Both the position numbers and the translations under genes were made by a program. The notes beneath the pieces were generated by a model. The model searched no databases. It had not been told where the DNA came from and saw nothing but the letters and a program-made list of their open reading frames with translations. From Polyporus tsugae (taxonomy: Eukaryota > Basidiomycota > Agaricomycetes > Polyporales > Polyporaceae), in the NCBI GenBank assembly GCA_024305745.1, contig JAHRBS010000012.1, forward strand, positions 2,237,001 through 2,301,000: DNA of 64,000 nt, given 5' to 3'. Each line of letters begins with the position of its first letter. Positions within the stretch are counted from its first letter, which is position 1. Positions 20,764-31,747 of the stretch are shown here, one piece after another.

Positions 20764-23700
20764 GTGGAAACTATAGGTGCCAGGATGGCAGCTCTCCCCC
20801 CTCTGCTGCTCCTACTATTACCCAGGGCCGGGGTGGTGGTCATGAGGACGACAACAACAGCATCCAGGACAGTGACTCTCCCCCCCTGCTGCTTCTACTA
20901 CCCAGGGCCGTGGCCATGGTTGTGGTCGTGGTCATGGCCGTGGTCGAGGGTATGTGGTTGTTTGCTTCTACACTTCTACAATTTGCTGATGCTTTGTGTC
21001 CCAGTCGTGGGGCTGTGTCTACGCACACTACACAGGCTACCAAAAAGTAAGTCAGTCCCTTTGTCTGAACTGTACATAGCTCATATAACATATCATAGAG
21101 CCCCTGTGAAGGCCGAGTCCAATGGAGACGACCCCGTGGAAGTGAAGACTTCTAAGCGCATGTTGGCCAAGGTATTGGCTGACAAGGATGAAGAGGCCGA
21201 GTCTACTCCGACTCCACGCAAGCGTAAGGGTGGCATGGAGGGGGAGAAGATGTATGTGCTATGTTGGATACACTCACTTTTACCCATCTGACATTGGTTA
21301 TCCCACCTTTTAGGGATGTCATCGAGGATGACGTGGTCCTGCTAGTCAAGCGTGGTCATGGTTGTCCGGCCAAGACTGTCAAGAGGTATGTTGTATTCTG
21401 TCTGTCCTCTTTCTAGTGGACTCATGGGCTGTAGCCCTGAGGTCGTGCCCAGCGAGGATGATGAAGAGCCTGTGGTTTGCAAGACCAAGTCCAGCAGCAA
21501 GCCTTGTGTCGTTAAGAACTTGAAGGAGTCTGTCAATGACGATGAAGAGTGGTAAGTTCTTCCACTTGGTCCTTGTCAGATAGAAGTATTGATGAGTAGC
21601 ATGTAGGGCACAGGAAACTCTCCAAAAGACCCCTCCCAAGTGGGTCGTGAAGGACAAGCAGCCCGCATTGTAAGTCGCCTCTGGATGTTTAGTGCGCTTT
21701 CTCACTTATGCTGGACTTAGCGCCAAAACCCATACCCAGGCCCCAGTGTCTATTAACTCGTAAGTAACTGGTTCCAACCGTGATCTGTTGAGTTAGTGCT
21801 TACACTGGATGGGTTATAGGGAAGCTGATGCACGTTGTCTGGACTCTCGGCCCTCTGTTATGAGGACACCCAAGTATGTGTTGTGTTTTTTTTCCATCTT
21901 ATGTTTATTTATCGGCAACTAGGGTCACAAGGGTGTTTAAAGATGAAGAGGACGTGGTATCTCCCAAGAGCCCATCACCACGGTATGTTGTACTTATTAT
22001 GTCTTCCTTGCTATAACTTTGGCTGACCTTTTGTACGTTTAGCAAACCCTCTACCCCTCATAGGTCTTGCACCAAGTCTACTTCTCAGAAGCAACCAGCT
22101 ATCGTGTAGGTCGCGTCTGCAATGTGACTATACTAGCACATTCTGACTATTGTACAGCCATTCTTCTTCTGAAGACAACAATGAGGAAGAGGCACACGCA
22201 TCTCCCACCAAGAAGCAGCACCAGTAGTATGTCTATATCCGCTATACATCTTCAACATCTATTGATGCACTTGTCTATTTAGTTCTAGATCACCTGAATT
22301 AGAATACAAATCAACATCCAAGGCCCCCAAGAACGCTCTCTGGTATGTTCATTCTCTGCCACTATTGTCGCAATACACTCAATATGTTTATAGGGCGGTG
22401 GGCTTTGGCCAGGCTGAGGTCGTCATCACGACCAAGGCCAAGTGTTTTAAGCCTGCTCCTATTGGTACAAACATCAACAAGTGCAACCAAGGAGATAAGT
22501 CCTGGACCACAACGAAGGCCTCCAAGGCACCTGAGTATGTTATGTTTGTTATTTGTGTTGATTTGAAGTTAACTATTCCATAGCTCTGCTTCAGACTTTT
22601 TTAACACGTCTCCAACCACATACGTCTTATGAACAACTCTTTCTTGTACACGTCTTGACTACTTTTGGGTCGCAGGGTGCCTAGGAATGGTAAGGGGCTG
22701 TTTTTTGATGAAGATAGGTACATGGTTCTTCATTTAGATGTTCTTTATGCTAACCAATGCCTTGAAGATCCGTCAACATGGACGTGGGGGAAAACACTGG
22801 CAACTATGAGAGGTAATTGTTCATTATCATATTATTCTCAACCCATGCTAATACTTATGTCTTGAACGTAGCGACAACTCCCAGGAGGATTCTCCCTCTC
22901 AGATATTGACCTCCAACAATGACAACATTGTGAAGTACGTCACTTCTAAGAAGGCAAACAAGCCTCGCATGCCTACTCCGGGTACAGACTTGGAGGACAC
23001 TGCGGCCATGCAGATGAGTACATCTTTCGTCTGGTGTTTTTCTCAAGAGGCTATCCTAATCATGATATATTCTAGATGACATGTCTCTTCTGACCCCTCA
23101 AAAGAGTAGGAAGCAGGCCGCTTCCAAGAAGGGTAAGGAGGGGCTTCGCCATTATCCCTCCTTTGCCAACCTTGTTGACCTCGAAAAGCATCCCAAGCAT
23201 GCGAAGCAGCTTCTGGTATTGAAGTATGTTCATTTATGTTGTTTATTTATTTTCTATATTGACATACAAAGACTGTTTAGCCCTGTCGAGATCGACTTTG
23301 GTGGCTACCCCTTCTGGACTGGAGATGTCTACCCCACCGTCCTAGATGTCATGAACTACAAGATGCATCCTGTGTACGTCTATCTATGTCCTGTTACCAG
23401 TGCAGCCCTAACTGTTGTTGCTTCTAGGGGTTTGATTTACGCTCTTAACCTGTCAGGGTTATACAATCAGGGCGTCATCAACCCTGCTCATTCTGACCCC
23501 AACACCGTGACTACAATAACCGGTAGCCCTACCACTCAATGCATCCTCACAGTCCTGCACAGGACCGGTCCTCACCGTGCCATCGCCTTCACCATCGGCA
23601 TTGTCCTCAAATGCAACATCCAGGAGGACACTCCGTCATTTAATGGGAGCACTCAGCGGGTCAGACAGATCATCTTAGCCCCTTTCCAGCAGGAGTGGCT

Positions 23701-24372
23701 TTGCATGAGCCAGTTCTTTGGTACCATCTTCGATGTCACCAAGTTGAAGGTGTCTATTTTTGGACCCATTGTCGATGGCGTAATCATGAACAGCCTCATC
23801 TTCAAGATGAGACCCTCTGCCAGGGAGAACAGTTCCTGTACGTCTTTGTGTTTCAACTGATGACACCAGTTCTGATGACTTTACATTTGTAGCTTTGGTC
23901 ACCTCTGGCTTCACGCTCACTCCTTCACGGAGTGCTGGGGGGCCAACAGGTCGATCTGGAGCTTGACCTGATCAGAGCTTTGAGGCTATGTCTTTGATGG
24001 TGTCTTGGTCCATGGACACTCATAGTATGTCACCATCCCCATCCTATTTCTTTTTCACAATATTCATGTGATTCTGTGCTAGTTCCTATCTGGGATGCAT
24101 GCACCCAGTTCCGCAGGGACAAGTATATCCTCGACAGCCTCTTTGCTCTTGAGAACACCTTCGATCTTCCCAAGTATGAGGGCAGCAAGCTGGACCGCCA
24201 TGACCATGGTGACTTGCAGCACGGTGACATAGCACTGGTTTACTATAATCTGAGCACGTTTCTTCACAAGAAGGATGGTGTTGAGTCCACAGGGCTTGGT
24301 CTCAGTCTCTACGGCATTATTCTGATGGGTCGTCCAAACGAGATTGAAGACCCTAAGGCTTCCAAGGCTTAG
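20764..24372 (+). pseudogene. RG-rich basic protein family, copy B, micro-exon gene with early frameshift
   Basis: A gene of about 15 short exons (roughly 40-150 bp) separated by introns of about 50-60 bp, most with a GTATGT donor. The 5' part encodes an acidic DNNSIQDSD stretch, an RGHGCGRGHGRGRG block and Lys/Ser/Pro-rich exons (ESTPTPRKRKGG, VVLLVKRGHGCPAK, SPEVVPSEDDEE). The 3' part is a more ordered region (PVEIDFGGYPFWTGDVYP, LYALNLSGLYNQG, VRQIILAPFQQEWLCMSQFF) ending in a conserved-looking block (VPIWDACTQFRRDKYILDSL, LQHGDIALVYYNLSTF, GLGLSLYGIILMGRPNE), TAG at 24370-24372. A one-base deletion in a C run (about 20880-20886), seen by comparison with a tandemly repeated segment just upstream, throws the RG block out of frame, and the exon near 23890-24030 also needs a frame change. 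No start codon is certain. Family function unknown. Confidence 0.6.
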
Positions 24373-25055
24373 TCGTATATCCCACATACTTTGCACATTT
24401 TCCTGATTGTCTTCACTGTATTGTCTTCAGTGCGTCTTCTATATCCCACCCCACTCAGTTCTATCTCTTGTACTATCCACCATATGTCTCTCCACCATAT
24501 GTCTCTCAATCATTATTGTCGTTATATTTATCTTTCCTTACTCCATGCCTCCCTATTACTTTCTATGGTCCTGTCTATTTGCTAGTCAATCTTTTATCTA
24601 TTCTTCCTTGGTTGCCACATCTCTCCCTCTTCTCCCTTGCTTTACGTTCTATATTTATTAATACGCATTACCTTGTTATACTTGTTGACTTGCTATACAC
24701 TTTGTATACATCTTATTGGGTTTGTACTCTGGTAGTATTAAAATATGATGTCTGTGTTATAGCATTATTACCTTGACCATTTCTCACGTGAGCACTTTCC
24801 AGTGTTTGGAGTTAGATGTAATGGTTTAAGTCTAACAATGTGTAACTATTTACCTTAGATGTCATTCAACCATGAATGTAAAGTCTAAAATCCCTTGAAG
24901 CACTACTATGTTGAAAATTAACAACAACAATTAACAACAACAAATAGAAGCGATGTACATGTATCAAGGTGCAATAAGACTTGGATATAGATATTATATC
25001 AAATAGAACAATGTGCAGATGCAAATCACTACTTTATCAATTGCTCTACAACAAC
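24373..25055. other. AT-rich spacer
   Basis: About 680 bp, AT-rich, with a direct repeat CCACCATATGTCTCT near 24478-24510 and pyrimidine-rich runs. I see no gene, terminal inverted repeat or LTR in it. Confidence 0.5.
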
Positions 25056-26403
25056 CTAGATGTGTTTGCCAGCAAGATACAGTTCTCTGATGGCAGGTAC
25101 AACAAGATTCCACCTAAAAATTGTTATAAACTATAAAGTAAACCAGAACATAGTTGATTTGACATACCAATTGATTGTTCTATCAACTGCCTCCTGACAT
25201 TGAGTACCAAGGAGCAATGACATCTCCTCGATCATTTCTGGTGAGACAAGAAAAGGTAGGACATATTTGAAATCGGGTGGAGCATATGGCCAAGAGAACG
25301 TAGCCAGATTGATTCCTGGAAGGTGGACATAGATTTTATCACCGAGGAACATTGTGAGCATCCAACCAGCCTCTGTGATGGGATCCCATCCCAGACTTGG
25401 TGTAGATACAGAGTGGTATGGAGATAGCATGACTCCAGTTGTGTCTAGATGCATAACCCAAGAATATCTGTCTTGAAGCTGTCATACAATGTCAATTGCA
25501 AAACAACTGGCATATAAAGAGGTAGACGTAGAGGTGCATCCAGACGTAGAGGTGCAAGCAGAGGACATGTCAAAGGAAAGTGGATTGGGGAGCATTGTCC
25601 AGCCCCGGTTGGCATACTTGTCCAATGCATCTTCTGAATGAGTGTTTTCATCGAGTTTGAGAGACTCTCTACGCTCAAACGTAGCATGCGGATAGAGCAA
25701 AAATGCAGTGTTGTAGGTGATGACATTCATGACACAAGCTATTATAGATAAGTTTAGTTAAATAGACCAGCCTGTTATAATTGTTTACAACACACTGGAG
25801 TGAAAGGCCAATATACAGGCAAGAGGAGATATCTGTGGAACGATGACCTGGACTTTGCATATATCATCATCTGTCATGTGACATTCGAAAGAGCATACAG
25901 TGCGGATGCTCTTTGTGTAATAGAGTTTGACTGCGTCTTCACCATTAGGTATATCACTGATAGTGGCAAGAACGTGCTGAGCATCTTCTAGGAAGTCTTC
26001 CTGTTGTCATACTTGAGGTGTGTAGACGTAACCTTGGTTGCAAAGATACGTGCCGAGCATCAAGAGGCTGTGGTTTGGAAGAATGTAGAGGTCAAGATTG
26101 GAGTTTGGATAATATGTGCCATCAGAAACTGCAATGCAAAAGATCCAGAGATAATAGTGTGGGTTTGTGCCAGAAGAGATCGGAACAACAAGGGTCATGG
26201 AAGAAGTGGCCAAGTCACTGATTTATATTGTAGGTGCCAAAGTTATGCACTGCCCCGTGGATAATGTGGTTAATGGAAGACACTCTTGTGAGCTGAACTG
26301 GAGTGAGGCGTGATAGGATGTTGTGGTAGATGCGAGGCTTGCTAAAGGTGCAGATAATAGCACCCGGGAGATCGGTAGATTGAGAAGCTGGGAAGGTGTT
26401 CAT
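25056..26403 (-). pseudogene. F-box/nucleotidyltransferase-like agaricomycete protein, broken
   Basis: Minus-strand gene with ATG at 26403 (MNTFPASQSTDLPGAIIC). An F-box-like helix region (ILSRLTPVQLTRVSSINHII) is followed by DGTYYPNSNLDLYI, the pattern of a nucleotidyltransferase-like core found in many agaricomycete hypothetical proteins, then KVQVIVPQISPLACILAFHSS, VMNVITYNTAFLLYPHATFE and ALDKYANRGWTML. The 3' exon ends LYLAGKHI with TAG at 25056-25058 after a GTATGT...TAG intron. Between the F-box and core the frame shifts at least once (an ISGSFALQF reading and the DGTYYP reading are in different frames near 26120), and a TGA follows TPQV near 26005. It is most likely a pseudogene. The family assignment is from recalled sequence pattern and should be confirmed. 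Confidence 0.5.
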
Positions 26404-27060
26404 GATGAGTCTGTCATTGTTCAGATAATCATTAATGATATTAACTCTAAAAGTCAAGACACTACTTACATGATTTGTGCAAAACGGTAGTTGTTGTGTG
26501 AATACAGCGTGCACGAGTTTGTACCAAAGGAGCGGTCACCATGGAGACACCAGTAAGTAACAACAAGCGCTCTAGCACTAATTATTGTGATCACCTGACA
26601 CAATGTTGAACTTTGGGCGTCTTATACAGTTTCCATCCTACCGTCATCTCTAATCACGCTACCGCTCACTATGAGGCCTACGGCATCTATCTTGCTCTTA
26701 TCATGGACAATGGTGTGTCTTACATGGCAGGCTAATAGCCCTCTATATTCCAAAGCCTTACCAGAACATGAGAGATTGACTTGTGGTACGTCTTAGAGTC
26801 TGTATCTCTATATGCATACTAAGAACAATAATGCAGACATATATACACCAGAGAGGCATGCTCCTTCTCTTGATTTATTATATCATCTAGGAGATGATTT
26901 TCTAAACACTCCTGTGTCTCTCTCTGACTACTATGGAGATCATGTCTTTGGTACGTCAACTAGTTCCATGTTTGATATGCTGTGTCTGATATTTTAATCT
27001 ATAGGTCAGCTCTCCTATCAACTTATACCACATATTACATCCCAGTGGGATGGGGGTTTA
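26404..27060. other. Spacer with a short coding-like exon fragment
   Basis: Mostly AT-rich. One block at 26631-26735 (+) reads FHPTVISNHATAHYEAYGIY and continues LALIMDNGVSYMAG before TAA. It is preceded by a CAG acceptor and, further upstream, an ATG-GTAAGT pair (about 26541-26559), but the phases do not match. It may be a dead exon of a small gene divergent from the F-box-like pseudogene. Nothing else is recognised. Confidence 0.35.
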
Positions 27061-27195
27061 TCGGGCACCCTCTTGGCAAGCACCGAGCCCCTTGTGGGCG
27101 GGGTTTTGGGCACCTCCTTGGCAAGCACCAAAGCCTATAAGGGCAGGATTTCATCGGACACACTCTTAGCAAGTGCTGAGCCCTTGATGAGCAAT
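27055..27195 (+). repeat. Three-copy tandem repeat of about 47 bp
   Basis: Three imperfect units, each with TT(A/T)(T/G)C(G)GGCAC, CTCTTGGCAAGCACCGAG and a GTGGGCGGGG-like tail, decaying from first to third. They lie at the 5' end of the Helitron coding region and keep an open frame (LASTEPL, LASTKAY, LASAEPL). Confidence 0.6.
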
Positions 27196-28400
27196 ATTTT
27201 ATCACATACCTTCTGGACCATTGTTCGTCAATTCAATAAATATGGTGACATCCCTTATATATCTACCTGTTCATCTGCCAAGATGTTGATAAAGTGTGTC
27301 TGTACTAAGCTCTATCAAAATATGATGACTGTTTGGGACTATAAGGTCACTGTTCTTCAACTCTATTGTCCTTATCCAGTGTGTAGGTCTATCATTTCAT
27401 CCTCTTTTATATTGAAAGGAGGGGCCCCTCTGCCAAAACAAACACAAACACAATGTCCTAGCACTCAACGTTGGTCTGCTAGTAGTATCCTTCCTTATAT
27501 AATTGATGGTAAAGTGGATGATAATTATGACTATAGATATGTGGGGTGTGTATCTCAAGATGCATCAGTGGTTGCATCTGATATGGTACTTGTAAAAATG
27601 CCATTGCAACAACTTGTATGTATACTTCCCAAGCTTAGCTTATTAGACATCACACAGAAACATAATGTCCTAGGAACTACTACCAAAAGCAACAAGCATA
27701 GTTTATTATCTGTGTAGACTGTCCAAAATTGATATCTTTATTTTGCTCTTTTGACAAACATGTATCTATTAAGACACGTGTGCAACAGGTGCAAAACAGA
27801 CAAAATAGCCCAAAAAAGGTATCAGATACCTCAGCTGCATTTCCCCCTGAACCACCCACTAAAGACTTGATTTCAAATATAATTTGAGATTTTTCCACAG
27901 CCATAGATCCTCACACTCACAAAGAATCAGCTTGTGCAGTATGTGGATTGTTAACTGCAAAGTCTCAGTTGTGCAAGATGGAGGATGTTGAGTTTGACAA
28001 AGATATTCTTATTGCTGAACATCCAGTCACCCGCAAAGAACGTAAACATCTAACCAAGCCTGTTCACTGTATTTCAGGTCCAGTTATGCTGCCAGACTGT
28101 GATGATATCTGTTCAACTTGTTTATGGGATCTCGCTGATAATAAGTTACCAATAAATAGTTTGGCCAATGGCCTTTGGATCGGTGAAGTACCTGATGCTC
28201 TCAAGGACCTTAGTTGGACAGAAAAGTTATTGATTTCCAGGGTCAAACACAATAGGTGTATAGTGAAAGTCCACATGTCTGGTATGTCAAAAATGAAGGC
28301 TAATGTTGTAAGCCACTCTCTTCCGATGCCAAAGATTTATTCTGTGCTACCTCCGCCTAAAGAGGATCTCGATGATGTTCTTGCCTTTATATATATATGA
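27073..28400 (+). pseudogene. Helitron N-terminal region with DUF6570-like domain
   Basis: First part (to 27717) has a KMPLQQLVCILPKLSLLDIT segment similar in position to the SAP-like motif at the start of agaricomycete Helitron proteins. After a stop and frame changes at about 27715-27900 the frame resumes with SACAVCGLLTAKSQLCKME, PVHCISGPVMLPDCDDICSTC and NSLANGLWIGEVPDALKDLS, the hallmark of DUF6570 that precedes the Rep domain. It ends at a TGA (28398-28400), and the same frame continues directly into the next block. DUF6570 function is unknown; it is known mainly from Helitron proteins. Confidence 0.8.
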
Positions 28401-28439
28401 CCCAATGTACCCACTGAGAAGGAGTATAAGTGTACCCCT

Positions 28440-30562
28440 ATGTTAGTAAGGCATAACAAAGTCGCCGCTGCATTGGAGTGGTTGAAGCTCAATCATGTCG
28501 ATTATGCGGACTTGCAAATTTCATATGACAATCTCAATTTATATCCTGAAGATGAGCCACCTGTAATTGTAAATTTTACCAAGACCACTAGATCTAATCA
28601 AGATCCAGAATCTACTGCTGTGAATAATTTGGAAGAAGACAAAGGCACTGAGGAGGGTGAATGTCCATTTATTGTACATGGTTTAATAGGAAAAACCTTG
28701 GAGCATCTAGGGAAAATTAGACCTTATGAAATTACAGCACGCGCAGTTGAGCATTTCAAGTCAGGGGGGAAGGTATTGGGCATAGATCAATATAAACAAC
28801 CTGAGAGCCTATATAACAACCCTGCACTTTATCCCCAAATGTTTTCTTGGTTATTCCCATACGGTCTTGGTGGGGTTGGAAGCATTCATTCTATTCACAA
28901 AGTATCTGAACAAAAGTGTAAAGAACAGCTGCTGATGTACCACGATAAACATTTTCAGTTAGAACCATTGTTTCCTTTAATTGCCCTGAACCATGAACAA
29001 ATCAAGAGCTCAACGACTGCAGGTTATTTGCTTGCTGACAAGAATAAATTCCATGATGTGGCACAGAGGCTGATGACCATCAATGAACGGATCTTGGCCA
29101 GTCTCATTGAACGCATGAAGAAGGGCAGTATTAAGCCTGAAACTGAGGAAGAGAAAAAGTGTTTCCAACTATTATCTGACCTTGATCATGTCAACTATAA
29201 AGTGCAAGGCTCTGTGACTAGCAAAAAGTACATGCGTAATGAAATTTGGTCACTGGTGTCTTATCTAGGTGCACCTTCTTGGTTTGTTACATTTGCACCG
29301 GCTGATGTCAAGCATCCATTAGCATTGTATTTTGCAGACACTAGTCAGTAATTTATTCCAGAGTTTAGAGATAAAAAAGAGCATATGAATCTGATCGCCA
29401 ACAATCCTGTTGCTGGTGCTAGATTTTTTAAAGTGATGGTGGATATGTTTATCAAACATGTTCTTGGAGTTGGATTAGACAGGCCTGGATTATATGGGGA
29501 AACATCTGGATATTACGGCACTGTGGAGCAACAAGGGCGTCTGACATTACATTTACACATACTTGTATGGATTAAAAATTCACTGAGTCCTCAGGAGATC
29601 TGCAATAGAATTATGGATGCTACATCTGACTTCCAAAAGGCCATGGTGGAGTATTTAGAGGGTGTACATCAGGGAGAGTTTGTCAATGGCACTATGGACA
29701 CCGTTGCCACAGACAACAGAAGAGAAAGGAAAACAACGCCACCCACATATGTCCTACTGAAACCTTGTCCAAGCCTCCGTCTGTTAAATGTCCTACTGAG
29801 CATACAAATCAACAGGAAATTGACCAATGTCAGACATGCACAGAACATCATTTATGGTGGAAAAAATATGCTGAGGTGGATGAAATATTGTATCAGTCTA
29901 ACAGATACATGTGTCGTCAACGGCCTTCTAAGTATCGTAAAAAGGGCAAAGGAAAACAGGCAGAGAATATCCCCATAATCAATATAAAAGAAAAGGGGGA
30001 GTTTGATAATTGTGGCTGTACAGATCCTGAGACAGGGGTCTGTAAAGCCAGATTTCCTCGCGATACTTATCCACACACTGTGGTGGATCCAGAAACAGGG
30101 GCTTTGGTCATGAAAAAGGGCGAAGCCTGGCTTAACATATTTACGCCTCCTGTTTCTTATATGTTACACTGTAATCATGATGTCACAAGTTTATTGTCTG
30201 GCACGGCAATAATTGCATATGTCGCTGATTATATTACCAAGACCCCATTGAAGACACATGTGATGTTCAAGTCTATACAGCAAGTATTTGAATGCAACAC
30301 TGAACTGTTGGGGAGCAAGTTGTCTACCAAAGATAAAGCCAGGTCCATTATTACCAAGATTGTTAATGCCCTGACCGCGTTCTCTGAAATTGGTGGGCCT
30401 ATGGCTGCAATATATCTATTAAAGCATCCAGACCACTACACTGATCACAAGTTCAAGACCTGCTTCTGGAAAAGTTATGTATCAGAGGTGATGAAAGCCT
30501 GGGATGATTCAGCAGCTATTGGGGAGGAACAGAAGACAAAGGTAATGGTGGGAATGAAATGA
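28440..30562 (+). pseudogene. Helitron Rep (HUH/Y2 nuclease) domain
   Basis: Helitron_like_N begins around FSWLFPYGLGGVGS and runs to VTFAPADVKHPLAL. The HUH metal site is HLH at 29550-29558 (within GRLTLHLHILVWI). The tyrosine motif is YVADYITK at 30218-30241, with both tyrosines kept. A Cys-rich segment (QCQTCTEHH, CGCTDPETGVC) lies between. The frame is broken by a TAA at 29349-29351, a frame change near 29720 and a TGA at 30560-30562. The nuclease nicks and joins single DNA strands in rolling-circle transposition. All catalytic residues visible here are still intact, so decay is recent relative to the neighbouring Gypsy. Confidence 0.87.
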
Positions 30563-31630
30563 TCTGGTGAGCAACAACAAGTGGTTGCCTTATCGCCTGT
30601 GATTGACTATATGTGGTGACCAACAGAATATGAGGATATATCTTTGTATGACTGGATAAGACTGCATGAGAAAACCAAAATGGCCAAGAGAAGAAAGGGT
30701 AAAAGGCCTGATATACCAGCCTCTGTAGATGACGTAGAATGCAATAGCGACTTTGAGAATGATTATGGCATTGATGATGATATTGATACCATACAACAAA
30801 ATCAGCAGCTAGCTGAAGAGATCAATTATGAGCATGAGGATGATGAGAATGAGGAGCATGAACTAAAGGGAGGAGCACATCCAGTTGCTGAGGAGGAAGA
30901 GGAGGAATCTGACAATGAGCTACTTTTGACAACCAAGTCAAATAAAGTGCTAGCCATAGATATTGAGAAGTTTAAGGAGGTGCAGCAGCCAAAGTCTAAG
31001 TCTAAACATTTCAAGTTCCACCCCAACCATCGTCAGTATAATACACATCATGTGATGCTAGTGCATGAGAGCCATGGGTTAGTTCCCAATTTTGTCGGTG
31101 GGGCCATCCCTCGGAGAGATGGCGGTGGGAGTCGTGAAGAATATTGTCTGACTATGTTGACCCTGTTCAAGCCTTGGCGCTCTGGCCATGACCTAAGGCC
31201 AGATAAGGATGCCCTATGGCATGATGCATTTACTAGTCATAGCTTCACCCCCCGGCAGGAGCAAATTATGGACCACTTTATGATCAAGTACAAATGCAAT
31301 GACGCTAGAGATGACTTTTCAGTACAGAGAAAAAAGATGGAGAAGGGCCATAAAATGCCTATGAACCTTGACCGTGAAGATATTGATGACCTGGATACTC
31401 AGCATTATGGGGGATATTATGATCAGAATGATGAAGAGTCTGAAGCCCTGATTACTGCTGCCAAGGCTCTGGCAGAGCCTTCCAGTCATGAGATAACCAG
31501 GCGGTGCCAACAAAAAGCCCTTGCAACTACAATCAATGCCGTAGGTTGGCTGGATGAGATGGAAATCAAACAACCACCAAAGATGCCCAAAAAGATGAAT
31601 TTCAGCCAAGACAAGGCCCCATCTGAATAG
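30563..31630 (+). pseudogene. Helitron middle region (post-Rep, pre-helicase)
   Basis: Same frame as the Rep block after TGA codons at 30560-30562 and about 30617. It starts TEYEDISLYDWIRLHEK, goes through a long acidic stretch (DDDIDTIQQ, HEDDENEEHE, EEEEEESD) and ends in the block VPNFVGGAIPRRDGGG, YCLTMLTLFKPWRSGHDL, HSFTPRQEQIMDHF that in other Helitrons stands just before the helicase. TAG at 31628-31630, with coding continuing in frame (KQLLADKRQAILDAREAQAD). The helicase expected next is not present. Confidence 0.8.
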
Positions 31631-31747
31631 AAGCAGCTGCTGGCAGACAAGAGGCAGGCTATTTTAGATGCACGAGAAGCTCAGGCTGATGAAAATGAAA
31701 AGTCTAAAAATTATAAGCCTAGCAACAAGGAAGCTGGAGAGATAAAG

